From NCBI GenBank assembly GCA_903822175.1, contig CAIJOB010000040.1, positions 248,001 through 312,000 on the forward strand: a DNA stretch of 64,000 bases, given 5' to 3'. Both the position numbers and the translations under genes were made by a program. Of this stretch, positions 7,540 through 16,877 are shown in pieces (the stretch's first letter is position 1; every line of letters starts with the position of its first letter). The DNA is from an uncultured Alphaproteobacteria bacterium (lineage in GTDB: Bacteria; Pseudomonadota; Alphaproteobacteria; Caulobacterales; Caulobacteraceae). The notes beneath the pieces were generated by a model that made no database searches, was not told where the DNA came from, and was given only the letters and a program-made list of their open reading frames with translations.

Positions 7540-8121
7540 CTAGGAGCCGGTCACGTCGGCGGCGATGATCTTGAGCGCCCGGGTCAGCTCTTTGGCCGTC
7601 GGCGCGCGCTCGGGGTCGATCAGCCACTGGGCCAGCACCCCGGTCATCAGGGCGTAATGGAAGGCGCCGACCGCCCGATCCGCCGCCGGATCGGTGGGCC
7701 GCACCGCGCCCTGGAACAGCTCCGCCAGCCCCTCGCGGGCCTTTTCCTGCGCCGCCGCCATCACCTCGCGGACCTCCGGCATGGTGTCGATGTAGGGCGA
7801 GACCTCGAAGTTGGCCGCCCAGATCTGTCGGTTGGCGGCGCCGACCTCCAGGATGCGCGTCCAGATGGTTTCGAAACGCGTCGCCAAGGGCGCCGTGGGA
7901 TCGATCTCGCTGGCGAGCGCGGCTTCCAGGTCGTGCACCCAGTCCGCCGTCGCCTCGATCATCGCCTGGGAGAGCAGGGCTTCCTTCGAGCCGAAGTGAT
8001 AGCCGATCGCCGCCAGGCTGACGCCGGCGTCGCCCGCCAGGTCGCGCGCCGTGGTGCGGGTGAAGCCGGTCTCCCGCAGGCGCCGCTTGGCCGCGGCCAT
8101 CAGGTCGTCGCGATTGCTCAT
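7540..8121 (-). CDS. TetR family transcriptional regulator
   Basis: 193 residues from ATG 8121. The N-terminal HTH reads LMAAAKRRLRETGFTRTTAR, then AGVSLAAIGYHFGSKEALL, a classical TetR_N domain. The C-terminal part is a helical ligand-binding/dimer domain. The start codon lies in the second copy of a perfect 14 bp tandem duplication (8110-8137), which places a five-codon reading frame (MSNRP) overlapping the tetR start as ATGA. The gene is divergent from the FAD monooxygenase, the usual arrangement for a local repressor, and the 100 bp between them holds repeated GTCTT motifs. Confidence 0.9.
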   Translation of the reverse strand: MSNRDDLMAAAKRRLRETGFTRTTARDLAGDAGVSLAAIGYHFGSKEALLSQAMIEATADWVHDLEAALASEIDPTAPLATRFETIWTRILEVGAANRQIWAANFEVSPYIDTMPEVREVMAAAQEKAREGLAELFQGAVRPTDPAADRAVGAFHYALMTGVLAQWLIDPERAPTAKELTRALKIIAADVTGS

Positions 8122-8137
8122 GGGCGATTGCTCATGG
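8110..8137. repeat. 14 bp perfect tandem duplication over tetR start codon
   Basis: GCGATTGCTCATGG is present twice head to tail (8110-8123 and 8124-8137). On the minus strand it duplicates ATGAGCAATCGC, so two possible start codons 14 bases apart and out of phase exist. The first opens a five-codon frame whose stop overlaps the second ATG. Confidence 0.95.
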
Positions 8138-8165
8138 AGGGGCCTTACCAAGCCTCGGCACAATT

Positions 8166-8197
8166 GTCTTGAACATATGTCTTAGACGACTGTACAA
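8166..8197. promoter_or_regulatory. Probable operator/promoter between tetR and monooxygenase
   Basis: GTCTTGAAC (8166-8174) and GTCTTAGAC (8179-8187) form an imperfect direct repeat with 13 bp period. TTGAAC at 8169-8174 with GTACAA 17 bases downstream could serve as a weak -35/-10 pair for the plus-strand gene starting at 8224. The site is inferred from position and repetition only. Confidence 0.35.
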
Positions 8198-8223
8198 GTC
8201 GCCGCGAACCTGCGGAGGCCGCA

Positions 8224-9402
8224 ATGAAAAACCTCAACGTCCTGATCTCCGGCGCCGGGATCGCCGGGCCCGCGCTGGCGTTCTGGCTGGCCCGCCATGG
8301 ACTGCGCGCCACCGTCGTCGAGCAGGCCCCGGCGCTGCGCGATGGCGGCTATGCCGTGGACTTCCGCGGCCATGTTCATCTGGGCCTGTTGCAGCGCATG
8401 GGTCTGCTGGACGAGATCCGCCGGCGGCAGACCAACATGGGCGCCATGTCCTACGTCCACGCCGATGGCCGGGTGCGCTCCAGCCTGCCGGCCGACTTCA
8501 TGTCCGGCGACGTGGAAATCCTGCGCGGCGATCTTGGCCGCATCCTGCACGAGGCGACCCGCGACGACACCGACTACCGGTTCGGCGAGAGCATCACCGG
8601 CCTGACCCAGGACGAGGACAGCGTCGAGGTGCGCTTCTCGTCAGGAGAGACGCGGCGGTTCGACCTGGTGATCGGCGCGGACGGCCTGCACTCCAACGTC
8701 CGCGCCATGGCGTTTGACGATCAGCCGGGCGCGGTCTGCGACTTCGGCTACCACATCGCGATCTTCACCATCCCCAACCTGCTTGGCCTCGACCGCACCG
8801 GGGTCTTCTACAACGAGCCCGGCCTGTCGGCGGGGGTCTACGCCGCGCGCGACAACAGCGAGGCCAAGGCGTCGTTTACCTTCGCCACGGGTGATCTGCC
8901 GCCGGGGCGCCGTTGCCGGGCCGAGCAGGAGGCGATCCTGCGCGACCGGTTCGGCGGCATGAAGTGGGAGACCCAGCGCCTGCTGGACGCCCTGCCGTCC
9001 GCGCCCGACCTCTACTTCGACTCGGTGAGCCAGGTGCGCCTGTCCCGCTGGTCGTCGGGCCGCGTCAGCCTGCTGGGCGACGCCGGCTATTGCCCCTCGC
9101 CCTGGTCGGGCGCGGGCACCGGCCTCGCCATCGTCGGCGCCTATGTGCTGGCCGGCGAACTCGCGCGCGCCGACGGCGACCACGCGGTGGCCTTCGCGGC
9201 CTATGAAGCCAAGATGCGGTCCTAAGTCACCCGCGCCCAGACCATGGCCGAAGGAGCCGGCGACTGGATCGCGCCACGCGAGACCTGGAAGCTGTGGCGA
9301 CGTGACATCCTCTACCGCACCCTGCCGCTGACGCCCTGGAAGGGGATGCTGGCCAATATCCCGCGCAGGACCGCCGAGGCGATCGAGCTTGAGGACTACT
9401 GA
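8224..9402 (+). pseudogene. FAD-dependent monooxygenase interrupted by in-frame TAA
   Basis: The frame encodes a 392-residue PHBH-type (FAD_binding_3) flavoprotein monooxygenase, but codon 334 is TAA (9223-9225). Before it lie the FAD motif SGAGIAGPALAFWLA at the N-terminus, DLVIGADGLHS near residue 150, and LLGDAGYCPSPWSGAGTGLA near 280. After the stop the same phase continues for 58 more codons (TRAQTMAEGAGDWIAPRE, then RRDILYRTLPLTPW) to TGA 9400-9402. This is the expected C-terminal helical region of such enzymes. A change of TAC or a similar codon to TAA would explain it. The 333-residue product may still fold, because FAD and substrate domains are complete. It is divergent from a TetR regulator; the substrate is unknown. 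Confidence 0.85.
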
Positions 9403-10562
9403 GGCGGGACGTCTTCCGCGACGGCGGCCTTGCGCCGGGCGCTGGCGCGGACCTTCTCGCTCTCGCTCTTCAGCTGACCGCAGGCGGCGAGGATGTCGCG
9501 GCCGCGCGGTGTGCGGATCGGCGACGCATAGCCGCCGCGGTTGAGGATCGCGGCGAAGGCCTCGATGGTCCCCCAGTCGGAGCACTCGTAGGGGCTGCCC
9601 GGCCAGGGATTGAACGGGATCAGATTGATCTTGGCCGGGATGCCCTTGAGCAGCTGCACCAGGGCCTTGGCCTCGGCCGGGCTGTCGTTGACGCCCTTCA
9701 GCATGACGTATTCGAAGGTCACCCGCTTGGCGTTGGAGAGGCCCGGGAACGCCCGGATGCCGGCCATCAGCTCAGCCAGCGGATATTTCTTGTTCAGCGG
9801 CACCAGCTCTTCGCGCAGGACATCATTCGTTGCGTGTAGAGATATGGCCAACATGGCCTGGGTGCGTTCGCCTAACGCCTTGAGCTCCGGCACGACACCC
9901 GAGGTCGAAACCGTGATCCGCCGCCGCGAGATGGCGATGCCCTGGTCGTCAGAGATGATGTCGATGGCGCCGGCCACGTGGTCCAAATTGTAGAGCGGCT
10001 CGCCCATGCCCATGAAGACGATGTTGGAGAGCCGGCGCTCTTCCTTCGGCGAGGGCCATTCGCCCAGGTCGTCGCGCGCCACCTGCACCTGCGCCACGAT
10101 CTCGGCGGCGGTCAGGTTGCGGACCAGCGCCTGGGTGCCCGTGTGGCAGAAGGTGCAGTTCAGCGTGCAGCCAACCTGGCTGGAGACGCAGAGCGCGCCG
10201 GCCCGGCCCACATCGGGAATGTAGACGCACTCGACCTCGATGCCGGGCGCGGTGCGGATCAGCCACTTGCGCGTGCCGTCCTTGGAGACCTGCCGCTCGA
10301 CGATGTCGGGGCGGTCCAAAGTGAAGGCCTCGGCGAGGCTCGCCCGCATCTCCTTGGCCACATCGGTCATCTGGCCGAAATCGGTGACCCCGTAGTGGTG
10401 GATCCAGCGCCAGAGCTGGGTCGCCCGCATCCTGGCCTTCTCCGGCCGCACCACGTCCGCCGCGACCAGGGCGTCAGCCAGCTCCGCCCGCGTCAGCCCC
10501 GAAAGGTTCGGCGTCGCGGTCAGCGCCGGCTTTGGCCGCGCATGCGAAAGGTCGAGGGTCAC
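9396..10562 (-). CDS. rlmN: RlmN, dual-specificity 23S rRNA/tRNA C2-methyladenosine methyltransferase
   Basis: A radical-SAM methyltransferase that makes m2A2503 in 23S rRNA and m2A37 in some tRNAs. The Cys triad reads [18 protein letters not shown] follows, and the methyl-carrying C-terminal cysteine is in DILAACGQL. From GTG 10562 the protein is 388 residues, close to family length. The frame is open to a second GTG at 10649, but a TATATA box at 10599-10604 would then lie inside the gene, so I prefer the shorter start. The last codons overlap the final seven bases of the interrupted monooxygenase frame, convergently. Confidence 0.93.
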   Translation of the reverse strand: MTLDLSHARPKPALTATPNLSGLTRAELADALVAADVVRPEKARMRATQLWRWIHHYGVTDFGQMTDVAKEMRASLAEAFTLDRPDIVERQVSKDGTRKWLIRTAPGIEVECVYIPDVGRAGALCVSSQVGCTLNCTFCHTGTQALVRNLTAAEIVAQVQVARDDLGEWPSPKEERRLSNIVFMGMGEPLYNLDHVAGAIDIISDDQGIAISRRRITVSTSGVVPELKALGERTQAMLAISLHATNDVLREELVPLNKKYPLAELMAGIRAFPGLSNAKRVTFEYVMLKGVNDSPAEAKALVQLLKGIPAKINLIPFNPWPGSPYECSDWGTIEAFAAILNRGGYASPIRTPRGRDILAACGQLKSESEKVRASARRKAAVAEDVPPQ

Positions 10563-10598
10563 GCCCAAGGGGACAAGCTTCCTGTCTGGAGATCCCGC

Positions 10599-10604
10599 TA
10601 TATA
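10599..10604 (-). promoter_or_regulatory. Possible rlmN -10 element
   Basis: TATATA on an otherwise GC-rich background, 37 bp upstream of GTG 10562 on the minus strand. No convincing -35 hexamer accompanies it. Confidence 0.3.
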
Positions 10605-10663
10605 GGCGAGAGCTGAACGCGGGCCAAATCGGCGGTTCGTCGCGGGCACGAACTCGTAACCGT

Positions 10664-10785
10664 CGTCATTCCCGGGCTTGTCCCGGGAACCTATGAACTC
10701 CGCACCGAAGGGTTCGCACGGCGCCGCCGCATGCGTCCTGCGCCATCTGCGATCATGGGTTCCCGGGACAAGCCCGGGAATGACG
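10664..10785. repeat. Long nested inverted repeat with CCCGGGCTTGTCCCGGG arms
   Basis: Two 33 bp arms (10664-10696 and 10753-10785) are near-perfect inverted copies of each other and enclose 56 bp. Each arm is itself an inverted repeat, CCCGGG-CTTGT-CCCGGG. The element lies between the starts of rlmN and the ends of the hydrolase gene at 10805, so it cannot terminate both. It resembles the dispersed palindromic repeats found between genes in many alphaproteobacteria. Only this copy occurs in the window. Confidence 0.9.
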
Positions 10786-10804
10786 ATCCAAGCGAAGAGC
10801 CCCC

Positions 10805-12133
10805 TTACGCCAGCGTCTCGTCCAGCCAGTCGTAGATCCGGGCGAAGGCCAGCCGCCTCGCCCCGACCTGGCAGTGGGCGCCGGCGCCCTCGGCCTCGGT
10901 GAAGCGGATCATGGTCTTCTTGCAGGTCAGGTGGTCGAACAGCGCCTGGGGCTGGCCCTTGTAGAAGAGGTCGCCCTCGGCGTCGCAGACCAGCGTCGGA
11001 CAGCGGATCTTCTCGGCCACGCCGCCGGAGAGGTTGTAGGTCAATGACTTAGCGAGGTAGTCGCGCGGGCCGCTCGCGCCCAGGGCCCACATGCCATGGG
11101 TGAAGGCCCAGCGGGCGACCGGCGAGGCCTTCATCATCCCACCCAGGATGCCGTCGAGCGGCGAGGGGCCGGGTGGGGCCTTCAGCATCGACAGGAACAC
11201 CGGGCGCTGGGCGGCGGGCACCTGGGCCAGATAGGGCGCGCCGTTGTCGAAGACGCCGTCGTTGGCGATCAGGGCCGCCAGGCGCGGCTCGAAGGCGGCG
11301 GCGCGCGGGGCGAGATAGCCGCCCATGCTGACACCCATCAGCGCGATCTTCTTGGGGTCCACGCCCTTCAGCTTCAGCGCGAAGTCGACGGCAGGCGTGA
11401 TGACCTTCTCCCAGTCCGGCCGGAAGGTCAGGCCGTCGCGGTGCAGGGACCCAGACTGGCCGGGGCCGTCGAAGACCAGGACGTTGTAGCCGCGCTCCAC
11501 GGCGGCGGCGGCGCCGGACCAGTGCATCTCCTCGGCCGAGCCGTCGAAGCCGGTCTGCAGGATCAGCAGGGGGCGCTTCTTCGCCGTGCCGTCCACCCGG
11601 TGCAGGTAGCCGGGCAAGGTCTTGCCTTCGTAGGGGATCTCCACCGGCTCGATGGGCGTGGGCCACAGCTTGATGGCCGCCTTGTAGGTCTCCACCTGGC
11701 GGGCGAAGGCGCGAGTGACGCGCGGGTCCTTCGGGTTGGCGTGCAGGAAGAATTCCGAGGAGCGGTAGGCGTTGGAGGCGCGCAGGAAGCTGTCACGGGC
11801 GCTGACCTTGTGGCCGCGGGCCAGCTGGCCGTCGCCCTCCTTGGCCAGGCGCTCGCCGGCGGCGTTCCAGGCGTCGTACCAGCTGTCGTAGTCCCCGGCC
11901 TTGATCTGGCAGCTCACGGCCAGCACCTCGCCAAACGAGCCCGCGCCATATTCGTCGGCGCCGAACATCCGCACGGTCTCGAACCAGAACTCGTCGTCCT
12001 CCGCGAACAGCGGGTTCGGCGGGCCCTTAGAGGGCGCGGGCGCTTGAGTTTGCGCCTGGGCGCCGGTGGCCAGGGCTCCGGCGGCGAGCGCCAGGGGCCC
12101 GGCGAGCGCGAACAGGTGTCTGCGGTTCATCAT
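10805..12133 (-). CDS. Exported alpha/beta hydrolase (FrsA/DUF1100-like)
   Basis: 442 residues with an N-terminal signal ([20 protein letters not shown]), twin-arginine-like, and cleavage probably after AQA. A long helical N-terminal domain (about 40-160) precedes the hydrolase core. The nucleophile is S269 in the elbow GVSMGG. The acid is probably the Asp in CDAEGDLF (near 389) and the base the His in GAGAHCQ (near 422). This architecture is that of the esterase/C-C hydrolase group that includes FrsA and 2,6-dihydroxypseudooxynicotine hydrolase. The substrate is unknown. It is divergent from a TetR regulator across a palindromic operator. Confidence 0.85.
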   Translation of the reverse strand: MMNRRHLFALAGPLALAAGALATGAQAQTQAPAPSKGPPNPLFAEDDEFWFETVRMFGADEYGAGSFGEVLAVSCQIKAGDYDSWYDAWNAAGERLAKEGDGQLARGHKVSARDSFLRASNAYRSSEFFLHANPKDPRVTRAFARQVETYKAAIKLWPTPIEPVEIPYEGKTLPGYLHRVDGTAKKRPLLILQTGFDGSAEEMHWSGAAAAVERGYNVLVFDGPGQSGSLHRDGLTFRPDWEKVITPAVDFALKLKGVDPKKIALMGVSMGGYLAPRAAAFEPRLAALIANDGVFDNGAPYLAQVPAAQRPVFLSMLKAPPGPSPLDGILGGMMKASPVARWAFTHGMWALGASGPRDYLAKSLTYNLSGGVAEKIRCPTLVCDAEGDLFYKGQPQALFDHLTCKKTMIRFTEAEGAGAHCQVGARRLAFARIYDWLDETLA

Positions 12134-12190
12134 CTTTCTCCGACAGGGCGGCGGTTTCGCTTGGCCCTATGCGCCGGCCGCGCTACAAAC

Positions 12191-12204
12191 GCAAATAAAT
12201 TTGC
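12191..12204. promoter_or_regulatory. Palindromic operator GCAAATAAATTTGC
   Basis: The arms GCAAAT and ATTTGC are separated by AA, an AT-rich island in the 85 bp divergent gap between the hydrolase (minus) and tetR (plus, 12219). It is the likely binding site of that TetR protein and would control both genes. Confidence 0.55.
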
Positions 12205-12218
12205 ATTAAGGAACGCCT

Positions 12219-12788
12219 TTGCCTCGCAGCACCCGTCCCGGCGGCCGCACGGCGCGCACCAAGGCCGTGGTTTTCGAAGCCGCCGCCGCGCTCGTCGCCG
12301 AACAGGGTCACGAGGCCATCGCCATGACCGATATCGCCGCCCGCGCCGGCGTCGCGGCGACCAGCCTCTACCGCCGCTGGGGCGATGTGCGGACGCTGCT
12401 GATGGAGGTTGCGGTGGACCGGCTGAACGCCGACTCGCCGATGCCCAACACCGGATCGCTGCGCAGCGACTTGCGCACCTGGGCCCGCCGGATCGCCGCC
12501 GGCCTGACCGCGCCGGGCGGCTCGCCCTTCTTCCGGACCCTGGTCGCCACCGCCCCGGCGCCGGGACCAGCAGCGACCGGCGGTGATATGGAGCGCATCA
12601 CCGCGTTTGGGCCGCGGCTGCAGCAGATCGCCGTCATGCTCGACCGCGCCGCCGCGCGCGGCGAGGCCGCGCCGCCCTTGATGGACGTCATCGACCACCT
12701 GCTGGCGCCGCTCTACATGCGCGCGCTCGTGGGCGCGCCGATCAGCGCCGCCTTCGCCCACGATCTGGCCGATCGCCTACTGGCCTGA
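12219..12788 (+). CDS. TetR family transcriptional regulator
   Basis: 189 residues from TTG 12219; no ATG or GTG suits the N-terminus, and GGAACG lies about 8 bases upstream. The HTH reads FEAAAALVAEQGHEAIAMTD then AGVAATSLYRRWGDVRTLL, whose YRRW is typical of the TetR_C_16-type subgroup. The C-terminal domain has a tail that ends AHDLADRLLA. It is divergent from an exported hydrolase, which it probably represses through the palindrome at 12191-12204. Confidence 0.88.
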   Translation: MPRSTRPGGRTARTKAVVFEAAAALVAEQGHEAIAMTDIAARAGVAATSLYRRWGDVRTLLMEVAVDRLNADSPMPNTGSLRSDLRTWARRIAAGLTAPGGSPFFRTLVATAPAPGPAATGGDMERITAFGPRLQQIAVMLDRAAARGEAAPPLMDVIDHLLAPLYMRALVGAPISAAFAHDLADRLLA

Positions 12789-12856
12789 GCGTCCTGCCAC
12801 AGCACTGGATTCGCAGAATTAATCGGTTCTTGACCGGCGCAGGCTTGAAAGAGGCC

Positions 12857-13681
12857 ATGCGAACGCTCCTCCTCACCGCCCTCGCCCTGCTCGCCGCCGG
12901 CGCCGCGCAAGCTCAAACCCAGACCCCGGCCACGCCGGCGCCCGCAGCCGACGCCCCCTCCGACGGCCGCGACTTCTGCGCCCAGCGTCCTGGCCGGGTG
13001 ACGCCGGCCTGCGTGATCGACGCCGGACGCCTGCAGATCGAGACCGGGCTCGTCGACGCGCTGTTCCAGCACAGCGACGGTATCAACGCCGATGTCTATT
13101 CGGTCGGTGGCACGGAGCTGCGCCTGGGCGTCAGCAAGCGGGTCGAACTGGAAGCCTACTGGACGCCGCTCGTCGTCACCCAGGTCCGTGGCCAGCCGCA
13201 CGAGAGCGGAACCGGGGACTCCAGCCTGGCGGTCCTGGTCGCGCTCACCGATCCCGACAAGATGGGCGTCGCGGTCTCGATCCTGCCCTACGTCACGCTT
13301 CCGACCGCCACCCACGGCCTGGGCGCCGGCGGCTGGACCGGCGGCGTGCGCCTGCCGATCGCCGTGCCGATCGCCGACGGCTTTTCCCTGGGCCTGACGC
13401 CGGAAGTCGATGTCCTGCGCAACTTCGGTGGCGGCGGGACCCATAACGCCTGGATCGGCGCCGCCAGCCTGAGCCGCGGCTTCGGCCCGCTGACGCTGGG
13501 CGCTGAGCTCTGGGCCCAGGCCGAGGACTATCCGACCGGAACCATCCGCCGCGCCACCGCCGACCTGATCGGCGCCTATATGGTCGGCAAGAACCTGCAG
13601 CTCGACGCCGGCGCCAACTTCGGCCTCAACCGCCAGACCGCCGGCGAAGAAGTCTATTTCGGCGTCTCCAAGCGCTTCTAG
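12857..13681 (+). CDS. Outer-membrane beta-barrel protein, transporter-like (PF13557)
   Basis: 274 residues with a clear Sec signal (MRTLLLTALALLAAGAAQAQ). The mature part is built of alternating beta-strand patterns and ends in phenylalanine (FGVSKRF), the usual C-terminal signature of BamA-inserted barrels. The segment ELRLGVSKRVELEAYWTPLV and the pattern overall match the 'meta-pathway of phenol degradation' transporter-like family, whose members are mostly of unknown substrate. ATG 12857 is chosen with AAAGAGG directly upstream. It stands alone between tetR and an MDR oxidoreductase gene. Confidence 0.8.
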   Translation: MRTLLLTALALLAAGAAQAQTQTPATPAPAADAPSDGRDFCAQRPGRVTPACVIDAGRLQIETGLVDALFQHSDGINADVYSVGGTELRLGVSKRVELEAYWTPLVVTQVRGQPHESGTGDSSLAVLVALTDPDKMGVAVSILPYVTLPTATHGLGAGGWTGGVRLPIAVPIADGFSLGLTPEVDVLRNFGGGGTHNAWIGAASLSRGFGPLTLGAELWAQAEDYPTGTIRRATADLIGAYMVGKNLQLDAGANFGLNRQTAGEEVYFGVSKRF

Positions 13682-13782
13682 CGATCGCCGATTTCAAACG
13701 TCCGTTAGGTTTCCGCCTTCCGCCTCCGAAGCCGCTGGGCTAGCGTCCCGGCAAGCAAAGAGACCACCGGAGAGACGCGGAC

Positions 13783-14784
13783 ATGAAGGCGCTGTTGAGC
13801 AAGGTCGTTGGCGGGCCGGAGTCCCTCGTCCTGGAAGACGTGCCCAGCCCCGAGGCCAAGCCCGGTCATGCGGTGATCTCGGTCAAGGCGATCGGCGTCA
13901 ACTTCCCCGACGTGCTGATCATCGAGGACAAGTATCAGTTCAAGCCCGAGCGCCCCTTCGCGCCCGGCGGCGAGCTTTCCGGCGTGGTGAAGTCGGTCGG
14001 CGAGGGCGTGACCAACGTCAAACCCGGCGACCGGATTCTCGCCAACACCGGCTGGGGCGCCATGGCCGAGGAGGTCGCGCTGCCGGCCAACCGCCTGTGG
14101 AAAATTCCGGACGCCATGCCGCACGACGTGGCCGCGGCCTTCATCCTCACCTACGGCACCTCCTATCACGCCCTGCACGACCGGGGTCACCTGAAGGCCG
14201 GCGAGACCCTGCTGGTGCTGGGCGCGGCCGGCGGCGTCGGCCTCTCGGCTGTGGAACTCGGCAAGGCCGTCGGCGCGCGGGTCATCGCCGCCTGCTCGAC
14301 GCAGGAGAAGGTCGATCTGGCCATCAAGCACGGCGCCGATTCCGGCGTGGTCTACGGCCGCGGGCCCTTCGACAAGGAGGGCCAGCGCGCGCTCAGCGCG
14401 ATGTTCAAGGAGGCCTGCGGGCCCGGCGGCGCCGACGTGATCTATGACGCGGTCGGCGGCCACTACGCCGAGCCGGCCCTGCGCGCCATCGCCTGGGAAG
14501 GCCGCTATCTGGTGATCGGCTTCGCGGCCGGCGAGATCCCCAAGATCCCGCTGAACCTCGCCCTGATGAAGGGCTGCGACATCGTCGGCGTGTTCTGGGG
14601 GACCTGGACCCAGAAGAACCCCGCCGCCTTCGCCGCCAGCATCGACGACCTCTTGGCGCTCTACGCGTCCGGCAAGATCAAGCCGCATGTCTCGGCCCAC
14701 TTCCCGCTGGAAAAGGGCGCCGACGCCATCGCCCACCTGGGCGGCCGTCACGCCATGGGCAAGGTCGTCATCACCGTCGACTGA
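13783..14784 (+). CDS. Zinc-free MDR oxidoreductase (NADPH:quinone reductase family)
   Basis: 333 residues with the medium-chain dehydrogenase/reductase fold. The N-terminal GroES-like part (IGVNFPDVLIIEDKY, GGELSGVVKSVGEGV) lacks the zinc-binding cysteines of alcohol dehydrogenases, as in quinone oxidoreductases. The Rossmann motif is LVLGAAGGVGLSAVELGKAV near residues 145-165, with NADP specificity likely from ACSTQEK. It catalyses reduction of quinones or enoyl carbonyls. ATG 13783 has GGAGA at a good distance. It is followed by a nested inverted repeat and then an SDR gene, probably in the same direction of transcription. The physiological substrate is unknown. Confidence 0.88.
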   Translation: MKALLSKVVGGPESLVLEDVPSPEAKPGHAVISVKAIGVNFPDVLIIEDKYQFKPERPFAPGGELSGVVKSVGEGVTNVKPGDRILANTGWGAMAEEVALPANRLWKIPDAMPHDVAAAFILTYGTSYHALHDRGHLKAGETLLVLGAAGGVGLSAVELGKAVGARVIAACSTQEKVDLAIKHGADSGVVYGRGPFDKEGQRALSAMFKEACGPGGADVIYDAVGGHYAEPALRAIAWEGRYLVIGFAAGEIPKIPLNLALMKGCDIVGVFWGTWTQKNPAAFAASIDDLLALYASGKIKPHVSAHFPLEKGADAIAHLGGRHAMGKVVITVD

Positions 14785-14796
14785 CCTTACGGCGCC

Positions 14797-14953
14797 TTCC
14801 TTTCCCACGCGTGGGAAAGGGGGACCGTTGGCCGAGCGCAGCGAAGAGCCAAGGGTGGAAAGGGAGGGCCGCAAGCACGGCGCCCGGTCCTCGCCCTCTC
14901 CACCATTCCCTCTTCGGGGAATGGTCCCCCTCTCCCGCTGCGCGGGAAAGGAA
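14797..14953. repeat. Nested inverted repeat element (family A, copy 1)
   Basis: Outer arms TTCCTTTCCC (14797-14806) and GGGAAAGGAA (14944-14953) enclose a second pair, roughly GGTGGAAAGGGAGGGC near 14853-14870 and its imperfect complement near 14892-14910. Small hairpins such as CCACGCGTGG and TTCCCTCTTCGGGGAA occur inside. It fills the gap between the MDR and SDR genes. Similar elements occur at 16709, 46352, 58488 and 61587. Confidence 0.8.
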
Positions 14954-14972
14954 CATGAATAGGAGAGCCTGC

Positions 14973-15812
14973 ATGGCGGGACGTCTGGACGGCAAGGTCG
15001 CGGTGATCACCGGCGGGGTTTCGGGGATCGGCCTGGGGACCGTCGAGCTGTTCGTCGCCGAGGGCGCCAAGGTCATCGCCGCCGACATCCAGGACGAAAA
15101 AGGCCGCATGTTGGAGCAGCGGTTTGGCGGCGCCGTCCGCTACGCCCGCTGTGACGTCACGGTGGAGGCCGATATCGCCGCCGCCATCGGCCTGGCCAAG
15201 GACGAGTTCGGCGGGCTCGACGTGCTGTTCAATAACGCCGGCATCTCCGACATGATGCGCGATATCGCCGACATCCAGGCCGAGACCTGGAGCTGGATTT
15301 TCGACGTCCTGGTGCGTGGCCCGGCGCTCGGCATGAAATACGCCCAGCCGCTGATGGTTGAGCGCGGTGGCGGCTCGATCATCAACACCGCGTCGATCGC
15401 CGGTCTGCAGGCCGGCTGGGGGCCCATCGCCTATTCGTCGGCCAAGGCCTCGGTGATCCACATGAGCCGCTGCGCCGCGGCCCAGCTCTCGCCGCAGAAG
15501 ATCCGCGTCAACGCCATCTGCCCCGGCCTGATCGCCACCTCGATCTTCGGAGCGTCGCTCGGCCTGCCGCGCGAGGTCGCCGACCAGATGGCCGCCCGCG
15601 TCGCTGAGACCGGCGCCAAGGTCCAGCCGATCCCCAAGGCCGGCGCGCCGGAGGATATCGCCAAGGCCGCTCTCTATCTGGCCAGCGACGATTCCGTCTT
15701 CGTCACCGGCACCCACATCGTCGTCGACGGCGGCATAACCATCGGCAGCCGCCACAGCTGGGACTCGTCCGGCCCCTCGCCCTTCGCCGAGCTGTTCAGC
15801 GAGTTCGGCTAG
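14973..15812 (+). CDS. SDR family oxidoreductase
   Basis: 279 residues from ATG 14973, which has AGGAG 8 bases upstream; the open frame further upstream is repeat DNA. The cofactor motif is ITGGVSGIGLGTVE (TGxxxGxG), with NNAGI at 80-85 and the catalytic pair in AYSSAKAS (Y-x-x-x-K). ASIAGLQ supplies the serine. D in AADIQDEKGR suggests NAD preference. The C-terminal VVDGGITIGSRHSWDSS is usual for classical SDRs. The alcohol or ketone substrate cannot be deduced. It may form a catabolic group with the MDR gene upstream and the SDR downstream. Confidence 0.9.
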   Translation: MAGRLDGKVAVITGGVSGIGLGTVELFVAEGAKVIAADIQDEKGRMLEQRFGGAVRYARCDVTVEADIAAAIGLAKDEFGGLDVLFNNAGISDMMRDIADIQAETWSWIFDVLVRGPALGMKYAQPLMVERGGGSIINTASIAGLQAGWGPIAYSSAKASVIHMSRCAAAQLSPQKIRVNAICPGLIATSIFGASLGLPREVADQMAARVAETGAKVQPIPKAGAPEDIAKAALYLASDDSVFVTGTHIVVDGGITIGSRHSWDSSGPSPFAELFSEFG

Positions 15813-15821
15813 ATCCTCAGG

Positions 15822-15843
15822 TTGACGTTTACGTAAGGTGACG
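15822..15843. promoter_or_regulatory. LiuR-like imperfect palindrome upstream of SDR gene
   Basis: The left part reads TTGACGTTTACGTAA and the right part is a degenerate complement (GGTGACG). The left half agrees with the TTTACGTAA-centred sites attributed to the MerR-type regulator LiuR of branched-chain amino-acid catabolism. It sits 77 bp before the ATG of a hydroxyacyl-CoA-dehydrogenase-like SDR. TTGACG could also be a -35 element. Confidence 0.4.
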
Positions 15844-15919
15844 CTTTTTCGCTGCCTCGCTTGGGGCTAAAGGCTCGCCCAAGATCATCTCAGAAAACCC
15901 AGATCGGGAGCGCTACGCC

Positions 15920-16699
<780 letters not shown>

Positions 16700-16708
16700 A
16701 GACCAGAA

Positions 16709-16862
16709 AACCTCCTCCGATTTCGGGGGAGGGGGACCACGAAGTGGTGGAGGGGGCGCTGCCCCAGTCGCGGCGGAACGGTTCGTGCACGGCCCCAACG
16801 CCCCCTCCGTCAGCTTCGCTGCCACCTCCCCCGCACGCTGCCGCTACGGGTGAGGAGCTTGG
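16709..16862. repeat. Nested inverted repeat element (family A, copy 2)
   Basis: The stretch behind the SDR stop has GGTGGAGGGGGCG near 16744-16757 answered by CGCCCCCTCC near 16799-16810. An outer pair of C-rich and G-rich blocks lies near 16711-16735 and 16827-16860. It lies between convergent genes and ends about 16 bp before the stop of the hydrolase on the minus strand. It is the most degenerate of the five copies. Confidence 0.65.
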
Positions 16863-16877
16863 CTCGACGGCTTCTGG

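Noticed and set aside
2317..9225. Alternative genetic code or systematic stop suppression as cause of the TAG and TAA
   Set aside because: All other genes use TAG, TAA and TGA as normal terminal stops at expected lengths, so two isolated nonsense changes or errors are more likely.
10563..10649. Longer rlmN N-terminus from GTG 10649
   Set aside because: The extra residues lack family similarity and the TATATA element lies inside; kept only as an alternative.
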